Shown: one piece after another, positions 22,518-33,688 of the stretch
Numbering within the stretch: the first letter of the stretch is position 1
Layout of the letters: each line of letters starts with the position of its first letter
Assembly: GCF_018812025.1 (NCBI RefSeq)
Contig: NC_063052.1
Coordinates: forward strand, 27,262,354-27,326,353
Reading direction: 5' to 3'
DNA length: 64,000 nt
Source of the DNA: Megalobrama amblycephala
Lineage: Eukaryota > Chordata > Actinopteri > Cypriniformes > Xenocyprididae
The notes under the pieces: model-generated
Told to the model about the DNA's origin: nothing
The model's input: only the letters and a program-made list of their open reading frames with translations
Database searches by the model: none
Program-made: the position numbers and the translations under genes

Positions 22518-24163
22518 TTACAACTCCTGATAGGACGGAGATGGGCTTTCTTTTGTCTCAGTGTAGTAGGGCACTTCAGAACGAGAGTGAATGTGCTGTT
22601 GAACATGAGGATGTAGGTTTGTGTATGTTATGTTGTCACGAGATAAGTAAACATGATGTAAAGAATTTGGTTGTAACTGTGGGGGTGCGTGCTGTTGTGA
22701 TGAAGGTGCAAAAATGTCAAACACTCTGTTAAGCACTGTCATGAACATTCTATTATTTTCCTGCCGTTCCTCCCTTTGTGCTTGGTAGCGGCGCTCCTCC
22801 ATGTCGATTTGCACTTTCATCCAGTTGTCCAGTGATTCTTTCTCCTGTTGCTGCCGAACTTGCTCAGCCTGCATGAAGTCATCATATTGTTTTTTCTGTA
22901 GATCTACATAGGATTCCAGCATGTTTGCTAGGTCCACCTTGGCCTTTCTCTTCTTGCAGACCGATCTGGGCCGGATGTTCTCTGCTTGGGTAGAGTTGGT
23001 TCTGTCAGATTCACCTAAAAGGTTTATAAATAGACATGGAAAATTAACAACAAAGGCTTTCTTTATTAAATTGTGCATATTTTTAAGGAAAACACTGTGA
23101 TGACATATGTGATTAGATGTATAAAATCTTACACCACAGAACAAGGAAAACTAATTATAAACAGCATTTTGCTAATTCCTCTATCTGTATTCCTCATACA
23201 GCTTTTATTGCATCATATAATCAATAATAATTAGATACAATAGATTAGATTAGATAAACTTTATTATCCCGAAGGAAATTTGTCTTGGACACATGCCAAA
23301 CCAGTGACTGCTTAAATAAATAACTTAATACATACATACAAACATTACAATACATACCTATACACACAATATCTGTGATTAACTCACAATTATCATCAAT
23401 CAACCAATTGCACACTACTCATCTTACGATACACCTCTAATCAGTAAAATTCATAAATAATAAACTGTACTTTCTATGCAGGAATAATTTCAACAGTAAA
23501 GACAGATGTGATTAAATAGTTAAGAAAAAGAAATGGTGGGCATTAACTGGACCAAGACTTATTTTCCCTGTTGCATTATAAAGAATAATATAAATATTTT
23601 CCCTGTTGCATTATAAGAATATTAAGAATAATATTACGCATTCATGATTAATGTTCATTTGAACAATTTTGCTTATAATATTAGCAATAATATAATCCAT
23701 AGGTTAAAGAAATATACTCACTGCTTAATAGCTCATTTGTAGTTTCGGATGATGGCTCTGAAACTGACGAATGTTCGTGCTGCTCATCGGGGGTTTCATG
23801 GAAGGATGAAGGTGTAGGTGGATGTGATTCGATTATGTGTTGAGGGTCAATTGTGGGCCTAGAACCAATAATGTTGTCAATGGCATCAAACCACGGAAAC
23901 TTCTCCTTCTCTTCCGTTGAGCTTCCAGTCTTTCGGAGGGAATCACGTATTTTCAGATATTGCTGTCGCAGTTTTTTTACCTTCACGTGACATTGATCTG
24001 CCGTTCTTGTGAATCCCCTCGTTTTCAGGTGCTCACTGAACATTCTGAAAATGTCAGCATTTTTATGTGTATTTTCCAGCTGTGTTTTTATGTTTTCGTC
24101 AGCCCATACATCTAACAAGGTTTCGATTTCTTCTGATGACCAAAGTAAACCCTTCCCGCTCAT
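22518..24163 (-). CDS. Myb/SANT-like protein of Harbinger (two exons)
   Basis: Exon 1 (24163-23722) begins MSGKGLLWSSEEIETLLDVW, a Myb/SANT-like trihelix start with conserved Trp residues. It continues through RTADQCHVKVKKLRQQYLKI. The donor is GTGAGTAT at 23721. The acceptor TTTTAG is at 23015, and exon 2 (23014-22518) joins in phase. Exon 2 holds a basic stretch (KKRKAK), a Gln/Glu-rich coiled coil with EKESLDNWMKVQIDMEERRY, and a Ser/Pro-rich tail. Known Harbinger Myb-like proteins help nuclear import of the transposase and bind the element ends. I chose the ATG at 24163 because the domain follows directly; an upstream ATG at 24262 would add 33 residues. I see no frame break, unlike in the transposase. 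Confidence 0.85.
23238..23300 (-). repeat. Short LINE/SINE 3'-tail fragment in Myb gene intron
   Basis: TAAACTTTATTATCCCGAAG and GAAATTTGTC, adjacent to a TAGAT repeat, match the widespread fish repeat tail around ATCCCGAAGGAAATT. Only the tail is present. Confidence 0.5.
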
Positions 24164-24239
24164 CTTGAATGTGACGTGTGTGCGACTGACGGCTGTCGTG
24201 TCAACCACATTACACGTCATCAACAGCGGTTCACTTCCG

Positions 24240-24420
24240 CGATTTGGTACGATTGCGTTCATATCAGCAGCGAACCGTACCGGGGTTCACATGAACCGTA
24301 CCCCAGACCACCCTTTTTAATTGGACTCTGGTACGGTTCGCGGGTGCGCACCCGAGTTCGGAAGATCACATTCACATCATCCAAACGTACCGAACTCTGA
24401 TGTCAATCGAACCCGGGAAG
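24240..24420. promoter_or_regulatory. Subterminal repeat cluster of Harbinger right end
   Basis: GAACCGTACC occurs twice directly (about 24271 and 24293), inverted as GGTACGGTTC (about 24331), and as ACGTACCGAACT (about 24384). Such clusters near transposon ends usually bind transposase or its partner protein. They also overlap the upstream region of the Myb-like gene, so they could influence its expression. Confidence 0.5.
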
Positions 24421-25112
24421 ATTGAGAAGTTCAGAGAGAGTTCGGAGCATAGGGTCGGAGTCGGAGTCGGCACGTGTGAAAGTTTGGAAGACAATCAAGG
24501 TAGGCAAATAATAAAATGGTGAGCCTTGTCACTACAGACGTAGCCTTGCCTAATCTGTGCCGAGACTAAGTTACAGACTTCAACTATAGTTGCAAATGTT
24601 GTCTGACGTGCGTTATGATGTGGGCTAGCTAAATTGCTCAATAAAAATAGTCTCATGTAGGGTCCGAAATTAACACCCGCCAAGCGCCAAATGCGGGTAG
24701 ATTTTCCATTTGGCGAGCAAATCTCAAAAGGCTATCCGCCACACTGGCGGGTTAATGTTCATACCAAAATATGAAATTTTCGCAGTCAATATACAGAGCG
24801 GCCAAAGCGTCAAGCTTCCCCGTACTTTTTGACAAGCGTCTTTGACAAAGCGGCCAGAGCTTCTTTGCAGCTCAAGTCGGCGCCGGTGTGTACGTACAGT
24901 TAATGCTCTATTTGGGCGCTGAGGAAAAAGGATATGTGAAGCTCCTGCCACTGGAAGAAGCGGTCGCCGCCCATTTGTGGCCGCGCACCCATCAAAGCCG
25001 CGCAGAACATCTTCAGCACTCCCGGATCGTGCACACTCCGCCGCTGGCCAGACTGCTTCTGCTTTACACACCATGGCCGTTGTTTTCTCTTAGCGTTTGC
25101 AACGCAATCCTC

Positions 25113-25153
25113 GTTCCCTTATCTCTCAGGGAACCGAGGTTACGTAAGTAACC
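25113..25153. repeat. Paired short hairpins, cyprinid-type repeat
   Basis: GTTCCCT (25113-25119) pairs with AGGGAAC (25128-25134). Directly after, GGTTAC (25138-25143) pairs with GTAACC (25148-25153). I recall very similar GTTCCCT...AGGGAACCGAGGTTACGT sequences as abundant cyprinid repeats. Confidence 0.55.
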
Positions 25154-27649
25154 GAGTACGTTATATACGTTTTGTTATATAACAACCGATATGACAACTT
25201 TAGCACATTTATCAGCTATACATTCATTCAGTGTTTTCCATTAATGACCCTCGCTGCTGCCACCGTTTCATAATGAACTGAAAATTTAAAACATACTACG
25301 TTTGCCAACGAACTAAAATCGAAACTGTGATATGGCTTTGTGCCTTTATAAAACAGCAAAAGACAGTGATTAAGTATATATACAGTCTCTCTGTGCTGCG
25401 TGTTTTAAAGAGAAGTGAGCGCATTTGCGCACGCGATCAGCTGGTGATCAAAATAAATGCTCAAGGATATATCTTTTAAAAAGAAATGAGTACAAAAGTA
25501 TTGTAAAAAAAAAAAAAAATGTTTGAACCCTTTTTAATGTCCAGGTACAAGTCAATGCTGTTTCTTTGTTCAATTTGCACACTGTACATGGGTTGAAGCT
25601 CTTAATTTTGAGTTTCCAGAGTGCACCAGATTGATGCATTTAACCTTAAAATGTACAAAATTTTCTTCCGGGGGGGCATGCACTCGGACCCCCCTAGCGG
25701 AGGTACATCCAACAACGTTTTACAAATTACAGTGTCAAATAATGTACATTTTCTGAACAAGAATACGACAACAAAAGCTCCTTTCATGTCAGTAAAGCTA
25801 TTAGTAGAAAATTTAAATGTCTTTGGACAAATATAGATTTGGGCTAAGCCCCGAATGTTTACAATGTCTGGCTCTGCCCCTGTCAGGTAACAAAACTGAC
25901 AAAAAATAAAATAAATTATTTCACCCCAATGATACTAAGTAAACATGGACTGACATTGATTTTTAAAATTAGGGTTACCAAACATTTTCTCCGCGCACGC
26001 GCAAACTGAAATTTTTACAAAGTCTCACTCCAGCCAAAGTCCCAAAGTTGGCAACCCTGACATCACTAAATTTAAATAAAAACCTCTTTTGGCTGATTTA
26101 AAACTAGTGAGGACCAGTCAATGAATGTCCTCACTAGTGGGTTGTGAAAGTATTTCATAATATAAGTGAGGACATTTGGTCCTCGCAAGTATAGCCAAAA
26201 CACAGTTTAGTATATTTTTAAAGTTCCCCTAAAATCAAAATTTACGTTTTTTAACTTTTAGTATGATTATGTTAGCCTTAAGGTTACGAATAAGCTGGTG
26301 TGTTCCAAAACAATGACAAAATTCTTATTCAGGAGATATAAGCATTTAATACTTACAGTCTCTCACTTCCGCTAAAATGGATCATGGATTTTCATGACAT
26401 CACATCACACTTCAGCTTCTCAGCAAATTTTCTGTCCAACCATATGCTCTCTAGAATCTGAGGTCCTGCCTCTTCCTACACTCTTGCAGACGCTGAAGAT
26501 CATATGTGTGAGTCGGCACAGACCATAAAAGGTATCGGATCCATTTGAATTCTGCACAAAATGCTGTATATAAGCGATATAAAGGACATTATGAGAAGAA
26601 ACGGTTAAAGATTAGAAGGAAACAGAGGTTTTACAGAGTCTAACGGCTCTGGCAAGCAGTAACATAAACGAAACGTCAACACATTAAATGAAATTACATC
26701 AACACATTAAATAATTTTGCGCATTCCAACACTCTTCAGTGGGCCTTTAAGCCATTTGGTTCATAAACCATGTTTACAAGATACAAAATGTATTTAAAAA
26801 AGAATAATAGATAAGGTATCTGGAATGGCTGTGCAGTGTATCAAAAATAGAAACTGGTACTCATCAACTGAAAGTGCATTGTGACAGTATGGACAACTGT
26901 AATGATTATATGCTTGTGATGCTGCAGTTACAAGTTGTTAAACACACACACACACACTTCAACTTCCTAATCCTACTTACCCATTAACCCATTCACGCAT
27001 GTGCACCCCCCGTTCAGAGCCTGCAGATGTGTCGCATATTCTCCGTTGTGTTTAACACTTCCATGTTGTGTCTCTTGCCTGGGCCCATGATGAAAGTTTC
27101 AGATCTGGCACCTGGCACTTGTTTCCCTGCTGGCCGCTCTGATAACAGCTTCCCTCTCTAATTAAACTACAGTAAAGCTCCTTTCCAGCTGCCTGCAGTG
27201 AAAACAGCTTGTCCAAAAAGTGCTGTACATGGCACTTTCATACCACTCCTGAAATATTAAGACACCAGCCGCCAAAGTGTCCAACCCAGGTGAGCAGCTG
27301 CTTCATGATTTTCAACACAATTATAAAAACTGAATGGCCATGACTCCTGACCTGCAGAGTGTGCTGTGCTAAGGTTTTATATAAATTTCAGGCAGGTTTG
27401 ACAATGGATTTCATAAGAGTTTCTAGCGGTTGATATTGAGGTGTTCCATATGGTGTACCCTTGGGCATCTAATTTTATGACAACAACAGACTGTGTAAAG
27501 AAAAGCATTATAATGGTGCATTGTTTAATACTGATCAAAAACAAATGTCATCAGTGTGGCTATAGCAATCAGCAATTTGCACTGATATTGCCAACTTAGA
27601 CTTAATGGAACCTGAAGGAACACTTCCCCATAAATGACAAGTCGCTGAC

Positions 27650-28010
27650 TTTATTTATTCACCCTCATGCTGTTCCAAACCTGAATTAATTTTTTTCTTG
27701 GAACACAAAAGTAGAAATTATGAACATTTGTATCAATAACTTATTTCCTTGGAATTGCACTGAATCAGGGTTGAGGCTTTCAAGCTTAAAAATGGATGTT
27801 AAAGCAGAATTAAAGTATCATGTAAGTGGAATATGACTTGTGCCATAATTACAAATCTTGTCATGTTATAGCTCTCTGCGAAAAACTGATCAAACTTGGC
27901 TCATTCTTGATTCTTGACTCATAATCAGTTAGCTATTAATCAGCATAGCTCCAGAAAGAACTATGGGTTGGATTAATAATGACAGAATTTTTGGGTAAAC
28001 TTTCAAACTT
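27650..28010. mobile_element. Decayed TTAA MITE (relative of 5243-5616)
   Basis: Left-end consensus TTCACCCTCATGCTGTTCCA is near 27658. A right-end consensus (AATGACAGAATTTTTGGGTA) is near 27979. The interior is diverged or replaced. Confidence 0.5.
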
Positions 28011-28109
28011 AAAAATATTCAAATGGCAATTAATTAGATGTGTCGGATCTAATTAATTGTAAATTAATTTCACATAAAATTTAGAAATTACCCCCAAAAC
28101 AAGAAAATA

Positions 28110-28400
28110 AGTTAGTTAACCCAAAAATGAAAATTCTGTCATTAATTACCCACCCTCATGTCGTTCCACACCCGTAAGACCTTCGTTCATCTTCAGAACT
28201 TAAATTAAGATATTTTTGATGAAATCCAAGAGGTATATGACTCGTCCAAAGACAACAATTTAACCACCACTTTCAAGGTCCAGAAAGGTACTAAAGACAT
28301 TGTTAAAACAGTCAACGTGACTGCAGTGGTTCAACCTTAATTTTATGAAGCGACAAGAATACTTTTTGTGCACAAAAACTAAACAAAAATAACAACTTTA
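28110..28400. mobile_element. TTAA MITE, left portion
   Basis: GTTAACCCAAAAATGAAAAT, CCCTCATGTCGTTCCACACC and GTATATGACTCGTCC follow the cyprinid consensus in order, then the GTGCACAAAAAC block shared with 5243-5616. The right terminus is missing. Confidence 0.7.
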
Positions 28401-28609
28401 TTCAACAATATCTTCTCTTCTGTGTCATTCTAATATGCTGTTTACGTTCAGCACTTCCAAGTTCTATGTCAGAATGTGGGCCAGGAGTTTGCACTCCTAG
28501 GACATGCTCCTTTCTCATTCATCTCTCCCTCACGGGATCCAAGGAGCTAGGTAAGAACTATACCACACTCACTGCCACTACTTCTGAATGCAACACTTCC
28601 CAAGGTTGG

Positions 28610-29255
28610 GCCCCTGTGCTCCTCTCCTTGCTGCCCCTCCGCAGGTACGTCGGTTGTCCCTGTGGTGCCGATCGCATGTTGCCGCTCGCATGGAGCCTGG
28701 CTAGAGCTTCCCATCCCATCCCGCTGGCTCATTCAGACAATCAGACTCTGCTACGTGATTTAGTTTACCAGGTATCCTATTTACCTCAGTGGCAAACAAA
28801 GACACCCCTGTCCTGTGTGCGGAGATTGCGGTCCTGTTGGCAAAAAGCCGCTATAGAGCCTGTTCCACCAGACGAGATAAGGTTGGGTTTCTACAGTACT
28901 GACTCAGCGTGCCCAAGAAAAGTGGTGGGTTATGGGCAATCTGCGAGTCTTGAATGGGAGCATGCACAAGCTGCGCAAGCTTTAAGACGTTGATGCAGAA
29001 ACGCATTCTCATGTGTGTTCTCCCCTAAGATTAGTTTGCAGTGATCGACCTGTCCCCCCCTTTGGGCTGTCCCTGTCTCCCTGCATCTTCACAAAGGTCA
29101 CGGAGGCTGCCCTTGCCCCACTAAGGGAAGTGAGCATTGGCAGTCTGAACTATCCCGACGACTGACTCATTTCAGCTCACTCTCGAGATTTGTCGTGCCA
29201 ACATAGGGACCCGCTGCTCAGACACCTTAGCCATCTGGGGCTTCAGGTCAACTAG
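28610..29255 (+). pseudogene. DIRS-type retrotransposon RT remnant
   Basis: Across two frames the sequence carries DIRS reverse-transcriptase signatures: a LPIPSRWLIQTIRL-like start, AIEPVPPDEIRLGFYS, then a segment like FTKVTEAALAPLREV with a NYPDD site in place of the usual NYLDD, then LLRHLSHLGLQVN. Most of the palm between 28920 and 29080 is deleted or scrambled. DIRS elements use a tyrosine recombinase instead of an integrase; none is visible here. This is a dead fragment. Confidence 0.75.
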
Positions 29256-29832
29256 GGTTTAGCAAATTTGCTCAAAAAGGGAAATATGAATAATTAATCA
29301 TTTCTCGTTATAATGAATTATAAATATTTGTATCAGTTAATCGAATTACAAGGCCATTTCAACAATACAGTTGATAGGAATTTGTCTTGGTATGCTCACA
29401 TAGTTAACAGTCAAGTCAAGTCAAGTCACCTTTATTTATATAGCGCTTTTTACAATGCAGATTGTGTCAAAGCAGCTTTACATTGATAACTGGTACATAA
29501 TTTGGCTGCACAGCAGCTCTTAAATAATAGTGTCAATGCAGGCAGATCAGAAGCACTGTTGAATAAATGTCAAGAATACTATTGAATATGAAATGTCAAG
29601 TGTCCCCAACTAAGCAAGCCAAAGGCGACAGCGGAAGGAACCCAAACTCCATCAGGTGACATCAGGTGGCAAACAAGTGGCAAATAGGTGTTAAAATGGA
29701 GAAAAAAAAACCTTGGGAGAAACCAGGCTTAGTCGGGGGGCCAGTTCTCCTCTGGCGAACAGTGCTTTGTTACAATCAGGTTGCTATCATAAGTCTGATA
29801 GGATCGCAACAATCAAAGTATTTATTTCAGTT

Positions 29833-30128
29833 CCATCCAGTTGAGGATCGTATTCATCACACCGGTATGGACGGTCTGTTGAGGAACTGTGCTACTGGCT
29901 GTCGTGCCGATGAGGCCTTCACAATGGATGATCCAGTTGACTCGATCTCTGCTGATACTTCAGGGCTGCGTTGTGGTCGTGTCCAGTTGAGGATCGTATT
30001 CATCACGCCGGTATGGATGGTCTGTTGAGGAACTGTGGCACTGGCTGTCGTGTTGATGATGTCTTCACAATGGATGATCTAGTTGACTCGATCTCTGCTG
30101 ATACTTCAGGGCTGCGTTGTGGTCGTGT
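29833..30128 (-). repeat. Two-copy tandem repeat, about 146 bp, in LINE 3' UTR
   Basis: GTTGAGGATCGTATTCATCA starts the unit at about 29838 and again at about 29984. Both copies run to GGGCTGCGTTGTGGTCGTGT. The copies differ at a handful of sites. Confidence 0.85.
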
Positions 30129-30351
30129 CATGGCACCGGTCCTTGGTCTCAGCTGGATACGGCCCAGATCCGGTTGACTACGGTAAACCTCGGGATAAAC
30201 AGAAAGACTAAATATTAGCGTAGATGCCATTCTTTTTCTGATGTAACGAGTACTTCTGGTGTTATAGGAAGTGTTCCCGGTTCCGGCTGACCTAATTTAT
30301 GCAGCCTAATAATCCTTTAACGGATTTGAAAATATAAATTGATAATGTGTT

Positions 30352-31486
30352 ATGTGTATGCCAGGTTAAAGAGATGTGTTTTTAGTCTAGATTTAAACTG
30401 ACAGAGTGTGTCTGCTTCCCGAACAATGCTAGGAAGATTGTTCCAGAGTTTAGGTGCCAAATAGGAGAAGGATCTACCACCTGCAGTTGATTTTGATATT
30501 CTAGGTATTATCAGCTGGCCTGAATTCTGAGATCGCAATAAGCTCACTTAGGTACTGGGGAGCTAAACCATTTAGTGCTTTGTAAGTAATTAGCAAGATT
30601 TTAAAATCTATACGATGTTTAACAGGAAGCCAATGCAGTGATGACAGAACTGGGCTAATATGATCATACTTCCTAGTTCTAGTAAGAACTCTAGCTGCTG
30701 CATTTTGTACGAGTTGTAGTTTATTTATCAAGCGAGCAGAACAACCACCCAGTAGAACGTTACAGTAGTCTAGCCTTGAGGTCATAAACGCATGAACTAA
30801 CTGTTCTGCATTTTTCAATGAGAGCATATGTCGTAGTTTAGATATATTTTTCAGATGGAAGAATGCAGTTTTACAGATGCTAGTAACATGGCCTTCAAAT
30901 GAAAGATTGGTATCAAAGAGCACACCCAGGTTCCTAGCTGACGACAAAGACTTAACAGAGCAGCCATCAAGTGTTAGACAGTATTCTAGATTATTGCGTG
31001 AAGAAGTTTTCAGTCCAAAAATTAGAATCTCTGTTTTTCCTGAATTTAGTAGTAGGAAATTACTGGTCATCCAGTTTTTTATATCAGCTATACATTCTGT
31101 TAATTTAGCGAATTGGTGATTTTCGTCAGGGCGTGAAGAGATATATAGAGCTGAGTATCATCAGCGTAACAATGAAAACTAATGCCATTCTTCCTAATGA
31201 TATCTCCCAAGGGTAGCATGTACAGAGTAAAAAGCAACGGTCCTAGTACTGAGCCTTGCGGTACTCCATATTTAACTTGTGATTGATATGACATCTCATC
31301 GTTTACTACTACAAACTGATAACGGTCAGATAAGTATGATTTGAACCATGCCAATGCAATTCCACTGATGCCAACATAGTTTTCGAGTCTGTTTAGAAGA
31401 ATATTGTGATCAATAGTGTCAAATGCAGCACTAAGATCCAGTAACACTAATAGAGAGATACAACCACGATCTGATGATAAGAGCAA
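30352..31486 (-). pseudogene. L2 LINE reverse transcriptase, partial
   Basis: Minus-strand [34 protein letters not shown], the catalytic [12 protein letters not shown], then the thumb region LNSGKTEILIFG and LHWLPVKHRIDFKILLITYK, and the C-terminal KLWNNLPSIVREADTL. A two-base expansion near 31138 (GATATATAG) shifts the frame after the catalytic site. A deletion near 30540, judged against 55040-55066, shifts it again near the end. The endonuclease domain is absent through 5' truncation or displacement. Confidence 0.85.
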
Positions 31487-31659
31487 ATCATTAGTAACTC
31501 TAATGAGAGCAGTCTCAGTATTATGGTATGGTTTAAATCCTGACTGGAAATCTTCACAGATACTATTTCTTTCTAAAAAGGAACATAGTTGTGATGAAAC
31601 TGCCTTTTCTAGTACTTTTGACAGAAAAGTGAGATTTGAGATTGGCCTGTAATTGACTT

Positions 31660-33439
31660 AACAGCAATGCACTGACACAGCACACACATATACACAGACA
31701 TAAACAACACATATTGCACATTAGGTGTGTCAACTGGTTATAGACCAGACCATAAAGTGCTTAGTGCAAGCAACCCAGTCAGAAATCAGTCCACAAGTTT
31801 ATAACCTAAATCAAACATTCAAGCATCAAGCCATTGTGGTGAAATGCCGTTCATGGGTATCTCCGCCCATAGGGAGGGTTGATTGAGCGGTAGGTGTATA
31901 TATAGAGAGCTTCCACAGGCTAGTGTGCGATCGCGTCATTACGTCATTTCTGCGTCTGGGTTTCCGGTAATCCGCTGCTCTATTCGAGGTAGGTGTTTGC
32001 TTGTCCCGGATATGGTTTAGTATTCAAATGGTTTGGTGACTGACTTTTCTGTGCAGCTGGTGTCTGTTTGTGGTTACTCTTAAGACTGCTTAAAAGTGTT
32101 GGCTCCCCTGCGTTATCGCTATAGTTCCCGTATGAAAAGAAAACGCTGGAATGTATAACACAGTGTGCTGTGAAGGGCGGCTGCTCTCCCTCTAGGTACG
32201 TACGGTGTATTTCTTTTTTTTTTTTTTTTTGGTGCGTGCACGATGTGAGTTTATTGGGTGAATGTGTAACGCTCTGTTTTTTTCTATTCAGTGAATTTTA
32301 AGGAATTGGTTTGCCGGATATTTAATCGGAAGTCCTGCTGGTTGGTATGTAAACCCACTTATGTCCCTATGACCGTCCTGAAGGTATGTTATTTTAAAGA
32401 AAATGTTTAATGTATTTTAGGCCGGTAACTCGGGTGGGACCTATCGCTGCATGGCCTAGTTCTAACGCTGCTGTTTTGCTTTATTTTGTTTCTTTCTTTC
32501 TTTCTTTTTTTTTGTTTTGTTTGCTTGTTTTTGGGTTTGTTATATTCGACCTGTTGATTGTTTGTTCTATGTTGTCTTTGTGTGTTTTGGACTTATTCAG
32601 TTTAATCTGTTACTCTTGTTGAATTCTTTTTCTTTGGTTTGTTAATAATCTTGTAGTTGTACGGCTCTGTTCTGTTTAGTGTCATTTTTGTTTTTGATAG
32701 TCAAGTACGTATAATATACTTTTGAGCCCTTTAATATAATTTATTTTGTTTCCTTTTTCTAAAGATCTGTTAACTTTTGTGATTGTGTTTTTTTTTTTTT
32801 ATTGTGGTGTGATTTATAACTAGTAGTGTTTTGCCTTTGTATTTTGATTCCCTTTTTTTTGTTTTTTTTTTGTGTGTTGTTATTAATTTGTGTTTTTTTT
32901 CTTTCATCTCTTTGTAGGAGCCAGGGTGACACGAAGTGGGCAGGCGGGCTACTTTTGGAGGGTGGAAATTCTCCTTTCCCAAACTTGTGTGGTGTGGATT
33001 TTCTTACCGTGGATTTCACTAAGTGTGTGGGTGCTTGTGAGATTTTGTGCGCCGGGGGATACTCAACGGGGGTTGTTGTGAAGCCCACTGCTTAGCCTGC
33101 CCTCCTCTGGGCGCACCCCAGCTCAGTGGCGAGAATTGTTGTTGTGTGGTGGTCAATTTGTTTTTGTTTTTTTATCTAAATATTCGTAGTCTGGAGTGGT
33201 TGATTGCCACCAGCATTGCATTGCTTTATGACCCGTGATTCTTTTTTAAAAAAAAAAACTATTTATGATTCAATAAAGTGCTTTTTTTGTATATATCCAC
33301 ATCTCATTGTTTGGTGATTGTGGGAAGAAAATCGAACTTGTGTGCCCTTAGTTGATATTTCCCCGGCTGATTTAGGTTGGGGTGGCGTAGTCGCTACTTT
33401 ATATATATTTGAATACGAGAGTGCCCTCGTGTTGCCACA
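31660..33439 (+). repeat. 5' LTR of element G1 (left boundary approximate)
   Basis: The TATA box GTATATATAGAGA (about 31887-31899) marks the U3/R region. AATAAAG (about 33272) marks the poly(A) site. The end GTTGCCACA at 33439 is followed by a primer site. A donor-like GAGGTAGGT (about 31985) and an acceptor CATCTCTTTGTAG (about 32918) may define an internal intron, and T-rich tracts dominate between. With no second LTR the left edge cannot be fixed. Confidence 0.65.
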
Positions 33440-33441
33440 TT

Positions 33442-33460
33442 TGGCGTAGTCGGCAGGATC
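33442..33460 (+). promoter_or_regulatory. Primer-binding site of G1
   Basis: TGGCGTAGTCGGCAGGATC follows the LTR end by two bases, starting with the TGG complementary to a tRNA CCA end. A partial echo, GGTGGCGTAGTCGCTACT, occurs upstream at about 33380. I do not assign the tRNA. Confidence 0.65.
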
Positions 33461-33688
33461 TTTCCTTCTAAATATCCCGACTTGAGACGTGGATATTGGT
33501 GGTAATATTGTTGTGTGATTTTTGTTTTTTTGGTGCCTTGTTTTTTTTTGTTTTTTTTCAGAAGCAAAACAGCAGTGTTTATTGGGCTGGGAGAGCCGTA
33601 TTTGGTAAGTTTAGTTCCATCCTTACCTGTGACATTCTCTATTCGGGATTGTGGTAAGTTTCTTTGCATTTGTGTGATTTTTACAACA

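Larger units (their letters stand above)
7143..24485. mobile_element. PIF/Harbinger transposon with nested insertions
   Basis: The ends are related inverted sequences: GGGTGCTTTCACAC with AGTTCGATTG on the left, and GGGTTCGATTG with CTTTCACAC (read inward) on the right. The element holds the two genes expected for Harbinger: a DDE transposase (plus) and a Myb/SANT-like protein (minus), convergently arranged. Near the right end GAACCGTACC-type motifs repeat in both orientations, resembling subterminal binding sites. Removing the foldback element (7449-9200) and the LTR element (11180-21292) leaves about 5.5 kb. The exact right boundary and the 3-bp target duplication are not certain. Confidence 0.75.
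24486..28430. other. Largely gene-free region with small repeats
   Basis: I see no convincing gene. A moderately GC-rich block (24660-25100) contains ACACCCGCCAAGCGCCAAAT and a minus-strand open frame without family resemblance. A possible hAT-like MITE remnant spans about 25973-26058 (AGGGTTACCAAAC ... GTTGGCAACCCT). An inverted repeat lies at 26103-26138. The remainder is unique AT-rich sequence plus the MITE remnants listed separately. Confidence 0.55.
29409..31660 (-). mobile_element. 5'-truncated L2-type LINE, antisense
   Basis: The 3' terminus is at 29409, with a (GACTT)-like tail followed by the known cyprinid LINE 3' region (CTTTATTTATATAGCGC on the plus strand). The 3' UTR includes a two-copy repeat at 29833-30128. 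The RT region follows to 31660, ending at NYRPISNL, where the LTR of element G1 begins. Short deletions and a two-base insertion break the frame. Confidence 0.85.

Noticed and set aside
22541..22732. Plus-strand open frame over the Myb-like gene
   Set aside because: Antisense shadow of exon 2, whose minus-strand reading has domain structure and matching splice phase.
24724..25074. Minus-strand open frame of 116 residues in a GC-rich block
   Set aside because: No domain or family resemblance and no splice or start context; likely a chance frame in a repeat-derived block.
32410..33238. Phe/Leu/Cys-rich open frames suggesting membrane proteins
   Set aside because: They translate the T-rich LTR of G1; the hydrophobicity comes from base composition.
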